From positions 1-28,704 of the forward strand of contig JALKBU010000664.1 of NCBI GenBank assembly GCA_023091735.1: a stretch of DNA of 28,704 nucleotides, given 5' to 3'. The notes under the pieces are model-generated. The model saw nothing but the letters and a program-made list of their open reading frames with translations. It was not told the origin of the DNA and searched no databases. Positions 27,251 through 28,704 of this stretch are shown here, one piece after another. The first letter of the stretch is position 1. The number at the start of each line of letters is the position of its first letter. A program made the position numbers and the translations under genes. The stretch is from Trichomonas tenax. Taxonomy: Eukaryota; Parabasalia; Trichomonadida; Trichomonadidae.

Positions 27251-28384
27251 GAAAGTGAGGATCCTGTTATTACCGAATTGGATTTATATTTTTCCACTGA
27301 TATGGCGACAAAAAGTCTCATTATGCAATTCCCGCTTGTCAGTCGAAAAGATGGATGCCCAAGTATCGAGCAAGTCACTTATAACGCGAATACCAAAACT
27401 TATCGATTAATGGTTACACCACCACAAGATGTTTTCACTGGACTTGACTTAAAGTCGCATTATTTACAGACAAACAAGATTCATTCCCCACAACCTTTTG
27501 CATTAGGTGTTATTCGAAACGGAGAAATACACTTGACACCAGTCACTTCTATTCAATATCAAGCAAGGCCACCAGAGCTATTCGAGGAAGAGACACAAAC
27601 TCCAAATAAAGATGAAGAGCCAATTGATAAAGCAATTGACTTCACGGAAGGAACAGATATTTCTAGATTCATATCCAAGGCTACAACAGATGTGTCTTCA
27701 CAAATGAGCCATCTTACTTATAAAGATAATTTAACAGGAATGAGATGTGTCTTCTCAGCTGACTTAATTGACCAAATCAATGAGAGCACTCTTGGATCCA
27801 GACCACCAAGAGAGCAACTGTATTATGTGCTTTACAAAAATAGAACAATTCATTTTGATGATGTCATAATAAGCCTTGTTTTAACACCGCATGCTGAAGA
27901 GCTTCTTGATGTTTTGTTTAAGTATGCATATTACGTTCAAGGCAGATAGGTTATTAAATCTGAAGAAATTAGATCTACAGAGCTCCCTGCTCATTTACGT
28001 GCAGCAAGAAACTTTGCCATCGTGGTATTTGCTTATAAGAAATTCTTGACTCCTGCACTGATCAAGAAATATTTAGCTTTATTTGGAATTCAAAGTTCTG
28101 AACTTAAGACAGTATTTGATCGTCTCGCAACAAACACAAAGGATAAGACTACTAATGAAAACAGAGTTGTGTTTAAATTCACTGAGAAGCCAGAGTTCGA
28201 ACAAAAGCATAAAGATGCCCACAAGAAAGGGCTCAGAGACATAGTGAAATTGAAGGAATCACTCTGCCTTATGAAGCAAATTCCAAATCTTTTTGAAGAG
28301 TTCCTTGAATACACTCATGTGATTGATCACATTCAAATGCAAAATGTTATGTTGAATAAATCTGTATATAAAGTCATCAAATGA
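27251..28384 (+). pseudogene. POLR3E: RNA polymerase III subunit RPC5 (POLR3E/Rpc37), interrupted by an in-frame TAG
   Basis: RPC5 works with RPC4 in the TFIIF-like module of RNA polymerase III, which transcribes tRNA and 5S genes. The frame starts with DPVITELDLYFST, the family's N-terminal beta-strand motif, followed by GEIHLTPV as in other RPC5 proteins, then winged-helix regions (PREQLYYVLYKNRTIHFDDVI). At YYVQGR the codon TAG (27947-27949) interrupts, and the same frame continues with VIKSEEI and LRAARNFAIVVFAYKKF to a TGA at 28382-28384. Family members read QGNWVVKS at this point, so TAG stands where TGG (Trp) is expected. The N-terminus also lacks a start: the codon before GAA (27251) is TAG and no ATG exists upstream before the divergent gene; the first in-frame ATG (27302) would cut off the conserved motif. 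No other lesion is visible over 370 codons. Confidence 0.75.
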
Positions 28385-28704
28385 TTTATATATCAAAGTG
28401 ATTATGTTTATAACACATGTATCCATCAAATTGAATATATAACAAACAAAATAACTACAAATCTGATCGAATTATAAATTTAGAATCAACAGTCTCTTAA
28501 ATTTTTTAATTGAAACTTTTTCTCAATACGCAATTCCCTGGCGTCACTGAATTTTCTACGTCTACTCAAACATCTCAATTTTTCTCCACCAGTATGAATA
28601 TTTAAGGTCTAATTTTGGTGGCAAATGAAAAATTTTCCCATCTAAAATGCTGTGGATATATAAAGCATGAAAAATATATTATTCAATATTATATCAAAAA
28701 AATG
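28385..28704. other. right-edge intergenic DNA with a possible decayed ORF on the minus strand
   Basis: The first part is AT-rich flank of the RPC5 frame. On the minus strand a 41-codon frame between stops (28608-28486) has balanced, basic composition with a spacing that imitates a C2H2 finger; see findings. Nothing else is recognised before the window ends. Confidence 0.35.

Noticed and set aside
27947..27949. Reassignment of TAG as a sense codon
   Set aside because: The Myb and CNOT9 frames end in TAG at the expected family lengths, and other TAGs lie in frameshifted pseudogenes, so standard code is kept.
1..28704. tRNA, rRNA, CRISPR, operons or bacterial-type ribosome binding sites
   Set aside because: No T-loop or anticodon-arm pattern, no regularly spaced identical repeats and no gene clusters were seen; the gene content is eukaryotic.

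Overview
The window looks like nuclear DNA from a parabasalid protist, most likely Tritrichomonas or a close Trichomonas relative. The DNA is very AT-rich, genes lie on both strands, no intron is convincing, and there are no rRNA, tRNA or CRISPR signals. The gene families also fit: a small two-repeat Myb factor, a trichomonad-type BTB-like family, a trichomonad-type class III nucleotidyl cyclase remnant, a Maverick/Polinton DNA polymerase B fragment and a flagellar axoneme protein. The organism call is inferred from family content, not from a species marker.

Layout. 1-1571: AT-rich DNA with a possible cut-off ORF end at the left edge. 1572-2138 (+): R2R3 Myb factor. 2139-4004: non-coding, with one PAS-like scrap. 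4005-6701 (-): CCDC40/FAP172, the axonemal ruler coiled coil. 6771-8244: diverged tandem hairpins followed by a Maverick polB fragment. 9723-10886 (+): CAMK-like kinase. 12621-13448 (+): CNOT9/Rcd1 of the CCR4-NOT complex. 13689-17915 (-): 1408-aa helical-repeat protein with a central beta-rich segment, like a BEACH protein N-terminal half without PH-BEACH. 18169-20013: two inverted-repeat elements. 20528-22656: a graveyard of two BTB-like copies and one nucleotidyl cyclase remnant. 23683-24933 (-): DYRK kinase. 25453-26133 (-): BAR-like protein, possibly CIBAR/FAM92. 26256-26599 (+): broken ankyrin gene. 26671-27162 (-): small protein with faint CAP-like traits. 27251-28384 (+): RNA polymerase III subunit RPC5 frame, broken by an in-frame TAG where the family has tryptophan.

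The intact genes are unrelated housekeeping, signalling and flagellar genes, each apparently with its own promoter; I see no operon. CCDC40 and the possible CIBAR protein both point to flagella but lie about 19 kb apart. A ten-base motif, AAAAGTGACA, sits 7-9 bases before the ATG of three unrelated genes and is the best candidate for a core promoter element. About half the window is AT-rich DNA holding decayed genes and inverted-repeat elements. I found no convincing new multi-gene system. The points most worth a second look are the interrupted RPC5 gene, the shared start-site motif, the tandem hairpins beside the polB fragment, and the BEACH-like protein without a BEACH domain.
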